Positions 1 to 7,032 of a DNA stretch of 19,343 bases are shown in pieces. The notes under the pieces were generated by a model. That model was not told where the DNA came from. It saw nothing but the letters and a program-made list of their open reading frames with translations, and ran no database searches. Every line of letters begins with the position of its first letter. Position 1 is the first letter of the stretch. Origin of the DNA: DATLHO01 sp035539855 (GTDB lineage: Bacteria; Bacteroidota; Ignavibacteria; OLB7); contig DATLHO010000275.1 in assembly GCA_035539855.1 (NCBI GenBank), positions 1-19,343 on the forward strand. The letters run 5' to 3'. Made by a program: the position numbers and the translations under genes.

Positions 1-37
1 CGGAACAACTGACGCACTTACTTAATCGACCCCGGCC

Positions 38-2422
38 ATGACGGACTTCGGCAACGGCCCAGAGCCGCAGGAGCAGAACGCTCCCGGCACCGACGAACTC
101 GCTGCATCCTCCCAGGAACCAACCACCGAGGGCGACGCATCCGCTGCGTCCGAGGGATCTTCCGCACCCGCTGATGCGGGTGAGACCGGCGCGGGCGCAG
201 CGGCCCGCAATGCCGAGGGAGCTGGCGGCGCGTCGCAGGCATCCGATGCCGCGGTCGGCGAGCAGACTTCAGCCGGGCTTCCGACCGCCGGCGAGTCCGG
301 CGTCGAGGAAACCGGCACCGGCGGCGGTCCTCTCAGCGCGCCCGAACAGGCGAGCGCTGGCGAGACCACGTCGCAGACCGCGGATGCCGCACCGCAGCCG
401 AGTGTCGCGGAGACGACACCGCAGTCGAGCGGCGCGGAGACGGCCTCCGAGCCGGCCGGCGATGCATCGGCATCGCAGCCAGGCGCCGAGGCGTCGGGCT
501 CCGCCGACATCGCGCACGCGGCCGAGGGCGCCGTCGATCCGGCCGCGGCCGGTGGCGAGACTGCGTCGGCCGAGGGTGGCGAGACTCCGCAGGCCGAGGG
601 CGACGAGAGCGCACCTGCCGAGGGCGGCGGTCGCCGCGGCGGTGGCGGACAGCGCTCGTGGCGTCCTCCGAGACTGACGAAGGAGGAGATGCGCGAGATC
701 TGGAACGAGCTGCAGGCCAAGAGCCAGGCGAGTGAGTCGATCGACCTCGAGGTCGTCGGCCACAATCGCGGCGGCGTCGTCACGCAGTATCGCGGCCTCG
801 AAGTCTTCGTCCCGATGTCGCACTGGAGCCTGGAGCGTCACGCTTCGGCCGAGCCCGGCGACATCAAGGTCGGAAGCACGGTGCAGGCGAACATTCTCGA
901 GATCACCGACTTCGATACCGACGCCCGTCGCGTCACCGCGACACGCCGCGCGCTGCTGCGCCACAACGTGCTCGGCACGCATGCGGTCGGCGAGCGGATG
1001 AAGGGCAAGGTCTCCTCGATCCACGACTTCGGCATCTTCGTCGATCTCGGCGGCGTCGACGGACTCGTGCACGCCTCGGAGATCAGCCACGTGCGTGGCC
1101 GTCACCCGAGCGAGCTCGTCAAGATCGGCGACGACGTCGATGTCGTCGTCAAGGAGATCGACCCGACGCGCGAGCGCATCTATCTCGGCATGAAGGAGCT
1201 CGGACCGTCCCCGTGGGATCAGGTCGAGGAGCGCTATCCCGAGGGATCGACCGTCGAAGGCAAGGTCGTCGGCTTCAGCAAGAACGGCGCGTTCGTCGAG
1301 GTCGAGCCCGGCATCGAAGGCTTCATCCGCATGCGCGAGCTGTCGTGGACCAAGCGGGTGCAGCGACCGAAGGACATTCTGAAGAAGGGCGCCGAGATCC
1401 CCGTGCGCGTGCTCGAGGTCTCCGGACGTCGCCAGCGCCTGTCGCTGAGCTACCGTCAGGCGATCGAGGATCCGTGGCCGCAGATCGCCGAGAAGTACGC
1501 GGTGGGAACGTCCTGGAAGGGCGGCATCACCGAGCTCTCGAACAAGGGTGTCGTCGTCGACATCGGCGAGGTCGAAGGCTTCCTGCCGCGCGGCCGCATG
1601 GGCCGCGAGGCCAAGCGCCTGCCCGACATGAAGCAGGGTGAAGAGCTCGAGGTGACCGTCATCGAGGTCGATGCCGCGCGCAACTCGCTGATCTTCGGTC
1701 TGCCCGGCGCCGATACGAGCGAGCGCGGTGAGCGCAGCGAGGGAGGACACGGCGGTGGCCGTGGCGAGGGTGGCGGATTCGGCGGCGGCGGCCGCGGCGA
1801 GGGCGGCGGATTCGGTGGCGGTCAGCCGCGTGGCGACCGTGGTCCCCGCGGCGGCGGCGGTGGTGGTGATCGAGGCGAGCGTCGCGACCGCGGCGATCGG
1901 CGCGATCGCGATCGTGGCCCCGTTGTTCCGGCCAAGCCGACCGACGAAATCAAGTCCGCCTCGAATGTCTCGAGCTTCTCGCTCGGCGACCTTCTCGGCG
2001 ACCAGATCAAGAGCAAGCTCGGGATCAAGGAGGAGAAGCGCGAGCCGCGCGCTCCGAAGCCCGAGCGTCCGCAGCAGCCGGAGCAGGCCCAGGCCGGGGC
2101 GCCGGATGCTGCCGTCGACGCCGCTGCGCAGGGATCGCCTGCCGCATCGGAGCAGCCGGTCGAGACCCCGCAGAGCGATCGTCAGGAGTCGGGTCAGACG
2201 CCGGTCGAGCCGGCAACCGATGCAGCTCCGTCGGACGCCTCGGAGTCGGTCGACGCGACGCAGCCGGCGACGCCCGAGCAGCCCGCGGCACCCGAGCAGC
2301 CGACTGCACCCGAGCAGCCGGCCCAGGGCGACGAGCCGAAGCGCGACGAGCCCTCGCAGGATGCCCCGGCGGCCGCATCGAGCGACGAGACCGGTGCCGA
2401 CGCACAGGAGCCGACGAACTAG
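38..2422 (+). CDS. rpsA: Ribosomal protein S1-type protein with four S1 domains and long disordered ends
   Basis: The product (794 aa) carries four S1/OB-fold RNA-binding domains at about residues 234-300, 318-387, 404-473 and 490-555. The second ('SSIHDFGIFVDLGGVDGLVH') and the following 'GPSPWDQVEERYPEGS' linker are characteristic of bacterial ribosomal protein S1, which helps the 30S subunit bind and unfold mRNA. Residues 1-205 are an Ala/Glu/Gly/Ser-rich, probably disordered extension. Residues 560-625 are Gly-rich with RGG/RGD-type repeats, then comes a short ordered-looking block (637-668), then a Pro/Glu/Gln/Ala-rich tail. E. coli S1 has six domains in 557 aa, so this protein has fewer domains but is longer. 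A TAA at 23-25 lies in frame just upstream, which supports the ATG at 38; no Shine-Dalgarno sequence is visible. A different S1-domain RNA-binding protein is possible, but S1 is the best reading. Confidence 0.85.
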   Translation: MTDFGNGPEPQEQNAPGTDELAASSQEPTTEGDASAASEGSSAPADAGETGAGAAARNAEGAGGASQASDAAVGEQTSAGLPTAGESGVEETGTGGGPLSAPEQASAGETTSQTADAAPQPSVAETTPQSSGAETASEPAGDASASQPGAEASGSADIAHAAEGAVDPAAAGGETASAEGGETPQAEGDESAPAEGGGRRGGGGQRSWRPPRLTKEEMREIWNELQAKSQASESIDLEVVGHNRGGVVTQYRGLEVFVPMSHWSLERHASAEPGDIKVGSTVQANILEITDFDTDARRVTATRRALLRHNVLGTHAVGERMKGKVSSIHDFGIFVDLGGVDGLVHASEISHVRGRHPSELVKIGDDVDVVVKEIDPTRERIYLGMKELGPSPWDQVEERYPEGSTVEGKVVGFSKNGAFVEVEPGIEGFIRMRELSWTKRVQRPKDILKKGAEIPVRVLEVSGRRQRLSLSYRQAIEDPWPQIAEKYAVGTSWKGGITELSNKGVVVDIGEVEGFLPRGRMGREAKRLPDMKQGEELEVTVIEVDAARNSLIFGLPGADTSERGERSEGGHGGGRGEGGGFGGGGRGEGGGFGGGQPRGDRGPRGGGGGGDRGERRDRGDRRDRDRGPVVPAKPTDEIKSASNVSSFSLGDLLGDQIKSKLGIKEEKREPRAPKPERPQQPEQAQAGAPDAAVDAAAQGSPAASEQPVETPQSDRQESGQTPVEPATDAAPSDASESVDATQPATPEQPAAPEQPTAPEQPAQGDEPKRDEPSQDAPAAASSDETGADAQEPTN
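1757..1822 (+). repeat. Two tandem 33-bp units in the Gly-rich S1 segment
   Basis: Two adjacent 33-bp units each encode GRGEGGGFGGG. They differ at a few third codon positions, so the protein repeat is kept while the DNA drifts. They lie within the RGG-like region of the S1 protein. Confidence 0.85.
2273..2326 (+). repeat. Three tandem 18-bp units encoding PEQPxx
   Basis: Three consecutive 18-bp units each begin CCCGAGCAGCC and encode PEQPAA, PEQPTA and PEQPAQ in the C-terminal tail of the S1 protein. Such units can gain or lose copies by slippage. Confidence 0.85.
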
Positions 2423-2446
2423 GCAACCTCTGCACGACTGAACACG

Positions 2447-2488
2447 AGCACGCGCCGCAGCCATTCGTTCTGAGGCGCGTGCTGTTTG
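2447..2488 (+). terminator. Hairpin after the S1 gene
   Basis: A perfect 10-bp stem (AGCACGCGCC at 2447-2456 with GGCGCGTGCT at 2474-2483) encloses a 17-nt loop and is followed by GTTTG. It begins 25 nt after the S1 stop codon and ends 25 nt before the tRNA. The short T run makes it a moderate intrinsic terminator candidate; it could also be an mRNA-stabilising or processing hairpin. Confidence 0.55.
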
Positions 2489-2508
2489 AGGCATGACGAT
2501 CGCAATCC

Positions 2509-2593
2509 GCCCGGATGGCGAAACGGCAGACGCAGCAGACTTAAAATCTGCTGCCGCGTAAGCGGCGTGCGGGTTCGAGTCCCGCTCCGGGTA
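2509..2593 (+). tRNA. tRNA-Leu (anticodon UAA)
   Basis: The cloverleaf is complete. The acceptor arms are GCCCGGA and TCCGGGT, with a G1-U72 wobble and discriminator A. The anticodon stem GCAGA/TCTGC holds loop CTTAAAA, with the anticodon TAA at 2542-2544. A class II long variable arm (GCCGC-GTAA-GCGGC) and the T arm GCGGG-TTCGAGT-CCCGC follow. The long variable arm together with UAA identifies tRNA-Leu for UUA codons. CCA is not encoded (CTA follows), so it must be added after transcription. Confidence 0.96.
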
Positions 2594-2652
2594 CTAGACA
2601 GGCGTTGGATGTCGTCCATTGAGGACGCCGTCAGGCCGCCCGACAAACAGAA

Positions 2653-2680
2653 GGAGCCGGCCGCGAATGCGGCCGGCTCC
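2653..2680 (-). terminator. Strong hairpin terminating the DUF1800-DUF1501 operon
   Basis: A perfect 12-bp GC-rich stem (GGAGCCGGCCGC with GCGGCCGGCTCC) has the tetraloop GAAT. On the minus strand it is followed by TTCTGTTTG, a T-rich tail, and it begins 34 nt after the DUF1501 stop. It also lies downstream of the tRNA on the plus strand, so it may act in both directions. Confidence 0.75.
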
Positions 2681-2714
2681 GATCGTTACGCGCCGTGCGT
2701 AGTCCGTTCCGACG

Positions 2715-4250
2715 TCAGTGCACGACGGTCATCCACTGCGAGATCCGATACCCGTCGAACGCGAGCGTGTAGAGGTAGCGTCCGGAGGCCAGCGAGCCGA
2801 CCGGCAGTGCCACGCGGTGCGCGCCGGCGTCGAGCGTTCGATCGACGAGATGGCGAACGAGGCGTCCGTCGCCCGTGCGCAGCTCGAGCGAGACGCGTCC
2901 GATGCGCGGCAGCGAGAAGCCGATCGTCGTCTCGGTGCGCGCGGGGTTCGGCGCGTTCTGCTCGAGGAGCAGTCCGGCGTACGTGGCGGACTCGCGCGTC
3001 GCCGATCCCGGAGAGGAGGCGAAGAGCGGCAGCTTCGCGAAGTCGCCACCGAGAGCGTCGTTGACATCGGCGCGGTCGAGTCCGAGCCAGTCCTCGAGGA
3101 TGCTCGAGTAGATCTGCCGGTAGTCGTTGACGAACCTGATGTCGCCGCGCGCGTCGAGGTCGGTGAGGTTCGGCACTCCGCCGAGCACCGTTCCGCCGAG
3201 CACCTTCCGTCCGAACACGAACTGCGGCGCCGCGGCGCCGTGGTCGGTGCCGGCGGAGCCGTTCTCGTTGACCCGGCGGCCGAACTCCGAATACGTCGCG
3301 ACCGCCACCCGATCGCCGTTGCCCGAGGCGGCCACGTCGGCGAGGAACGCCGAGACGGCGCTCGAGAGCTGGCCGAGAAGCTGTGCGTGGCGCGTGAGCT
3401 GGCCGGTGTGCGTGTCGAAGCCGCCGAGCGTCACGACGTAGATCCCGGTGCTGAGTCCGCCGTTGATCAGTCGCGCGACGACCTTGAGCTGCGTCGACAG
3501 CGAGTCGCCGTCGTAGCTGACGTTCGTCTGACCGTTGGTCATCGCCAGGTTGATGCCCGTCGAGAACTGGTTCGACTGCTCGACGATCGAACGGACGTAG
3601 GTGAGCTCGGGTCCGGCAAGCGTCGAGGGCACCGGGTCGTCGGGCACCTTGAGTCCGTTCGCGAGGTTGTAGAACCGATCGGGGTTGTCGATCGCGATGC
3701 CCATGTTGCCCTGGTCGCTCTGCAGCGCCAGTGACAGGCTCGACGCGATCTGCACGGCGAACGGTGCGCTCGGCAGCTCGTCGGGAAACTCCGGATGGAT
3801 CTTCTCGAGATAGCGTCCGAGCCAGCCGGTGTACAGGACCTCGGCGGCGTCGGAACCGCTGTGCCAGATGTCGGTCGAGCGGAAGTGCGAGCGATCCTGG
3901 TCGGGGTAGCCGACGCTCTGCACGATCGCGCACTCGCCGCGGTCGTAGAGCTCGCGCACCTTCGTCATCGCCGGATGCAGCCCGAGGCCGCTCTGCAGCG
4001 GAAGCGTGCTCGCCTTCGCGATCGCGAGCGACTGCCGCGCGGTGTAGTACGCGGCGTCATCGATCGGCACGACGGTGTTGAGTCCGTCGTTGCCGCCGCT
4101 GAGATTGATCAGCACGAGCACGCGATCGCCGGCGGCGGCGGCGCGGGGAAAGAACGAGGCGCCCAGAGGCCGCGCGACCAGACCCGCGCTCATCAGCGGG
4201 AGAATCGTTCCGGCCTGCAGCGTGCGCTTCAGGAATTGACGGCGTTGCAT
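2715..4250 (-). CDS. DUF1501 family exported protein with Tat signal and T9SS-like sorting domain
   Basis: The product (511 aa) starts with a twin-arginine signal (RRQFLK at residues 3-8, then a hydrophobic stretch and AAAAG near 37-41). The DUF1501 body follows, with LINLSGGNDGLNTVVP (about 47-62), DRSHFRSTDIWHSG (119-132), GGFDTHTGQ and SEFGRRVNENGSAGTDHG. DUF1501 is a distant member of the alkaline phosphatase/sulfatase fold group and its biochemical role is not established. Residues 427-511 (LEQNAPNP...TTIGFSLP...LASGRYLYTL) match the type A sorting domain of T9SS cargo, so surface display or release is inferred. GAGGAG lies 7 nt before the ATG and supports this start. The gene begins 24 nt after the DUF1800 stop, so they form an operon; adjacent DUF1800/DUF1501 genes are a known conserved pair. 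Confidence 0.9.
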   Translation of the reverse strand: MQRRQFLKRTLQAGTILPLMSAGLVARPLGASFFPRAAAAGDRVLVLINLSGGNDGLNTVVPIDDAAYYTARQSLAIAKASTLPLQSGLGLHPAMTKVRELYDRGECAIVQSVGYPDQDRSHFRSTDIWHSGSDAAEVLYTGWLGRYLEKIHPEFPDELPSAPFAVQIASSLSLALQSDQGNMGIAIDNPDRFYNLANGLKVPDDPVPSTLAGPELTYVRSIVEQSNQFSTGINLAMTNGQTNVSYDGDSLSTQLKVVARLINGGLSTGIYVVTLGGFDTHTGQLTRHAQLLGQLSSAVSAFLADVAASGNGDRVAVATYSEFGRRVNENGSAGTDHGAAAPQFVFGRKVLGGTVLGGVPNLTDLDARGDIRFVNDYRQIYSSILEDWLGLDRADVNDALGGDFAKLPLFASSPGSATRESATYAGLLLEQNAPNPARTETTIGFSLPRIGRVSLELRTGDGRLVRHLVDRTLDAGAHRVALPVGSLASGRYLYTLAFDGYRISQWMTVVH

Positions 4251-4274
4251 TCTTCGTCTCCTCGATGATCGCGT

Positions 4275-5882
4275 TTACATGAGCTGGAATTCGGCGAGGC
4301 CGGTCAGGCGGATCAGGCAGGCGCGGATGCGCGTCGACGCGTTCGAGGCGTCGGCACTCCACTCGTAGTCGGGACCGCCTCCGGTGAGCGCGCTCTTGAG
4401 GTTCGCGCGCTCGCCGCTGCTGACCGGGATCGGAAGCAGCAGCGCGATCATGTCGTCGACGACGGCGTTGACGTCGTTCGGCTTCGAGAGACTCTTGACG
4501 AACGCGACCGGGTCGAACTCGTAGTTGAGGGCGCCCGTGATCGGCTCGATCCAGAACTTCGCGTAGCGGATGCGCAGCGGCAGCGTCGCGCTGCTGATCC
4601 ACTCGCGCGCTCCGATCCATCCCTTGACGTTCGGCGGATAGAACAGCCGCTGCGACAGCATCGCCATCGCGGTCAACGGATCATGCGTCTGCGGTCGGGC
4701 GACGTCGGTGTTCGCGCGTGCCATCGTCGGCGTCAGCGACAGCGTCGAGATCGCTCCACCGACATAGTCGGCCGGGCTCTTGATGAGCGAGCCCATCACG
4801 TTCTCGTCGAAGAAGTGCTCGCTCAGAAGCAGCTCGCGCAGCACCGGTCCGACCTGCCAGTTGTTCGCCTGGAGCGTGCCGGCCATCGCCGCGACGATCG
4901 TCATGTCCGCGACCGGCGCGACGAAGTGTCGATAGAGCTTCTCGCAGAGGAAGATCGCGGCGCGAGCTCGGGAATGATCGGCGTCGATCTGTTCGAAGAT
5001 GACGTTGACGACGTTCGTCGCGGAGCCGGTCAGGCCGAAGGATTCGGTACGGCCGAAGATCGTCTTCATGCCACCGTCATAGCGGGCGGGGCGGAACTCG
5101 CTGGAGAGCTCGTTGACGCGCCAGCCCGTCAGCGCGCGCGCCAGCTCGACGATGTCGGCTTCGGTGTAGTGCGGTCGTCCCGCGCTGTCGGTGCCGACGC
5201 CGAGCGTGAAGAGCTCGAGCAGCTCGCGCGCGAAGTTCTCGTTGGGATTGCCCGCCTTGTTCTCGTTGCCGTCGAGGTAGATCAGCATCGCCGGATCGAC
5301 CGCGACGCGCTTGGTCAGCTCGCGGAAGTCACCGAAGGCGAACTCGCGGAAGAGCTGGTTCTGGATGTAGAGGTACTGCGTGACGTAGACGGTGAGGAAC
5401 TCGCTGACGAAGTGGTTGTGCCAGAAGAGCACCATCTTCTCGCGCAGCATCGCGGCCGGCGTCGCCATCTGCGCGAACCACCACTCCGACAGATCGCGCA
5501 CCCACGTCGAGTACTGCACTACCGCCTGGTTGGTCAGTGAAGGAAACGGCGGCTGCGACGTCCAGGCCGCCGGAGCGGCCGGCAGGGGAGCCGGCGCCAG
5601 CAGCGCGTCGACGACGGCCGCGGGGCTCGACGCGACGGCCGCGGTGACCGCGGTCCAGTCGCCGCCGTAGCCGGCGCGGCGCAGAAGATGAGCCGCCCGG
5701 CGGGCGTCCCACGGCTTCTCCGCGCTCGGTGTGTAGGGCGTCAGATCTCCCGCCGCGAGCAGGGCGGCGCCGGTGCTCGTTCGGTGCGCTGGGCGTTTCG
5801 GGGAGGCTGAGAGCGACGTGGCGCCGAGCGAGCCCGCAAGGGCGGCCAGCGTGCCGGTCTCGAGAAACGTGCGGCGTTTCAT
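4275..5882 (-). CDS. DUF1800 family Tat-exported protein
   Basis: The chosen start gives 535 aa beginning MKRRTFLETG, a twin-arginine signal followed by an Ala/Leu-rich hydrophobic segment. The frame is open for another 69 codons upstream, but that extension would bury the signal peptide, so the later ATG is preferred; no Shine-Dalgarno sequence is seen at it. DUF1800 hallmarks include HLLRRAGYGG, KMVLFWHNHFVSE, NPNENFARELLELFTLGVG and ALTGW. The family has no assigned activity. It is almost always next to DUF1501, as here, which suggests the two act together outside the cytoplasm. Unlike its partner this protein has no T9SS-like C-terminal domain and ends in TGLAEFQLM, close to the usual DUF1800 terminus. 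Confidence 0.9.
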   Translation of the reverse strand: MKRRTFLETGTLAALAGSLGATSLSASPKRPAHRTSTGAALLAAGDLTPYTPSAEKPWDARRAAHLLRRAGYGGDWTAVTAAVASSPAAVVDALLAPAPLPAAPAAWTSQPPFPSLTNQAVVQYSTWVRDLSEWWFAQMATPAAMLREKMVLFWHNHFVSEFLTVYVTQYLYIQNQLFREFAFGDFRELTKRVAVDPAMLIYLDGNENKAGNPNENFARELLELFTLGVGTDSAGRPHYTEADIVELARALTGWRVNELSSEFRPARYDGGMKTIFGRTESFGLTGSATNVVNVIFEQIDADHSRARAAIFLCEKLYRHFVAPVADMTIVAAMAGTLQANNWQVGPVLRELLLSEHFFDENVMGSLIKSPADYVGGAISTLSLTPTMARANTDVARPQTHDPLTAMAMLSQRLFYPPNVKGWIGAREWISSATLPLRIRYAKFWIEPITGALNYEFDPVAFVKSLSKPNDVNAVVDDMIALLLPIPVSSGERANLKSALTGGGPDYEWSADASNASTRIRACLIRLTGLAEFQLM

Positions 5883-5980
5883 GGTCGATGCCGTCTTGAG
5901 TGGATTGGGGCCGGCGCGTGCGCGGCAGGCAGAGTAGAGACGAGCGGGGTGATCGGCCGGGACGGAGGCCGAACAGGTCA

Positions 5981-6010
5981 CAATTTGAACATTCCGCGTC
6001 CCTTCGCAAA
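5981..6010 (-). promoter_or_regulatory. Candidate promoter for the DUF1800-DUF1501 operon
   Basis: On the minus strand, TTTG (6010-6007) is followed after 18 nt by TCAAATTG (5988-5981). This resembles the Bacteroidota pattern TTTG, 19-21 nt, TAnnTTTG, with two mismatches and a slightly short spacer. It would give a leader of about 90 nt. It is a weak match, supported mainly by its position. Confidence 0.3.
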
Positions 6011-6044
6011 CAGGAAAGAATGTTCGAGCCTCACTGGAGCATTC
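5987..6044. repeat. Three GAACATTC half-sites, possible operator
   Basis: GAACATTC (5987-5994) and its exact reverse complement GAATGTTC (6018-6025) form an 8-bp inverted repeat with a 23-nt spacer. A third copy with one change, GAGCATTC, is at 6037-6044. The first half-site overlaps the candidate minus-strand -10 element, where a repressor could act. No binding protein can be named. Confidence 0.4.
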
Positions 6045-6117
6045 GGCCGAGGGCAAATTCCCTTGCGACGGCGACGGCGTCCCCGGCATACTTGCACCAC
6101 GGCCGACACCTGCGTGC

Positions 6118-6149
6118 TTTGTTATTGGGCCCCGGTTCCGGTAAATTGG
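6118..6149 (+). promoter_or_regulatory. Candidate promoter for uppS and the envelope cluster
   Basis: TTTG (6118-6121) is followed, after exactly 20 nt, by TAAATTGG (6142-6149). This matches the Bacteroidota consensus TTTG-N19-21-TAnnTTTG with a single mismatch. Transcription would start near 6156, leaving a short leader of roughly 37 nt before the uppS GTG. Confidence 0.45.
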
Positions 6150-6192
6150 CCGCCTTTCAATCTCAGCAGAATCACGTTTTGACGGGGCGCGA

Positions 6193-7032
6193 GTGACCTG
6201 GCATTCCGAACAATCCGAGAGCGACAGGGAGCTTCAGGCCGAGCTCATGGCCAACGGCGCGCTTCCGCGACACGTGGCGATCATTATGGACGGCAACGGC
6301 CGCTGGGCGAAGGAGCGTGGGCTGCCGCGCGTCGAAGGTCATCGCCAGGGCGTCGAGTCGGTGCGCGAGGCGGTCAAAACCTGCGGCCAGCTTCACCTGC
6401 CGTTCCTGACGCTCTACGCCTTCTCGACCGAGAACTGGAAGCGTCCGCGCGCCGAGGTGATGCTGCTGATGAACCTTCTGCTGCATTACCTGAAGGCCGA
6501 GCTCGACGAGCTCAATCGCAACAACGTCCGTCTCAACGCCATCGGCCAGCTCAACGCGCTGCCGAAGCCAGTGCAGAAGCAACTGCACACGGCAATCGAC
6601 GCGCTCTCGGGCAACACTGGGTTGACGCTCACGCTCGCGCTGAGCTACAGCGGACGCTGGGATATTCTCCGTGCGGTCCAGACGCTCGCGCTCGACGTGC
6701 GCGGCGGCAAGCTCTCTCCGGAGGACATCACCGAGGAGCTGTTCCGCACCTACCTGACGACGCAGTCGATGCCCGATCCGGATCTGATGATCCGCACCAG
6801 CGGCGAGATGCGTCTGAGCAACTTCCTCCTCTGGGAGATGGCCTATTCGGAGATCCACATCGCGCCGGTCTTCTGGCCGGAGTTCCGACGCGAGCACCTT
6901 TACAGCGCCCTTGCGGACTACATGCAGCGCGAGCGTCGTTTCGGCAAGACGAGCGAGCAGCTCAGCGATGCCGAGCGAACGGAGAAATCGTACGTACAGA
7001 AATTCATCGATGCCATCAAACGCCGTCCATAA
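6193..7032 (+). CDS. uppS: Isoprenyl transferase, undecaprenyl diphosphate synthase
   Basis: UppS is a cytoplasmic, membrane-associated cis-prenyltransferase that adds isopentenyl units to farnesyl diphosphate. It makes the C55 carrier used for peptidoglycan and O-antigen synthesis. The product (279 aa; E. coli 253) shows HVAIIMDGNGRWA with the catalytic Asp at residue 33, EGHRQG near 48-53, AFSTENWKRP, and the C-terminal signature DLMIRTSGEMRLSNFLLW with WEMAYSE. The start is GTG at 6193 with only a poor GGGG upstream. An ATG at 6247 (MANGALPRHV) is an alternative that keeps the whole catalytic domain. The gene opens the envelope cluster, and bamA starts inside its last codons. Confidence 0.95.
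   Translation: MTWHSEQSESDRELQAELMANGALPRHVAIIMDGNGRWAKERGLPRVEGHRQGVESVREAVKTCGQLHLPFLTLYAFSTENWKRPRAEVMLLMNLLLHYLKAELDELNRNNVRLNAIGQLNALPKPVQKQLHTAIDALSGNTGLTLTLALSYSGRWDILRAVQTLALDVRGGKLSPEDITEELFRTYLTTQSMPDPDLMIRTSGEMRLSNFLLWEMAYSEIHIAPVFWPEFRREHLYSALADYMQRERRFGKTSEQLSDAERTEKSYVQKFIDAIKRRP

Larger units (their letters stand above)
5883..6192. other. Divergent intergenic region between DUF1800 and uppS
   Basis: This 310-nt stretch is AT-richer than its surroundings and holds no convincing gene; short frames across it lack coding character. It contains the 5' ends of two divergent operons, a candidate promoter in each direction, and three copies of a GAACATTC-like half-site, each described separately. 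Confidence 0.7.

Noticed and set aside
269..2494. Long minus-strand open frame (741 codons) opposite the S1 gene
   Set aside because: It is a product of GC-rich, strongly third-position-biased coding DNA on the other strand. Its translation is low-complexity Arg/Leu/Ala sequence with no recognisable domain.
2486..3064. Plus-strand open frame starting just before the tRNA
   Set aside because: It reads through the tRNA and the terminator and then runs antisense to DUF1501, so it is not a gene.
5883..6089. N-terminal extension of DUF1800
   Set aside because: It would bury the twin-arginine signal 69 residues inside the protein and runs through the candidate promoter.
6911..7009. N-terminal extension of BamA
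   Set aside because: The extra 33 codons lie within uppS, are Arg/Ser-rich, and would place residues before the signal peptide.
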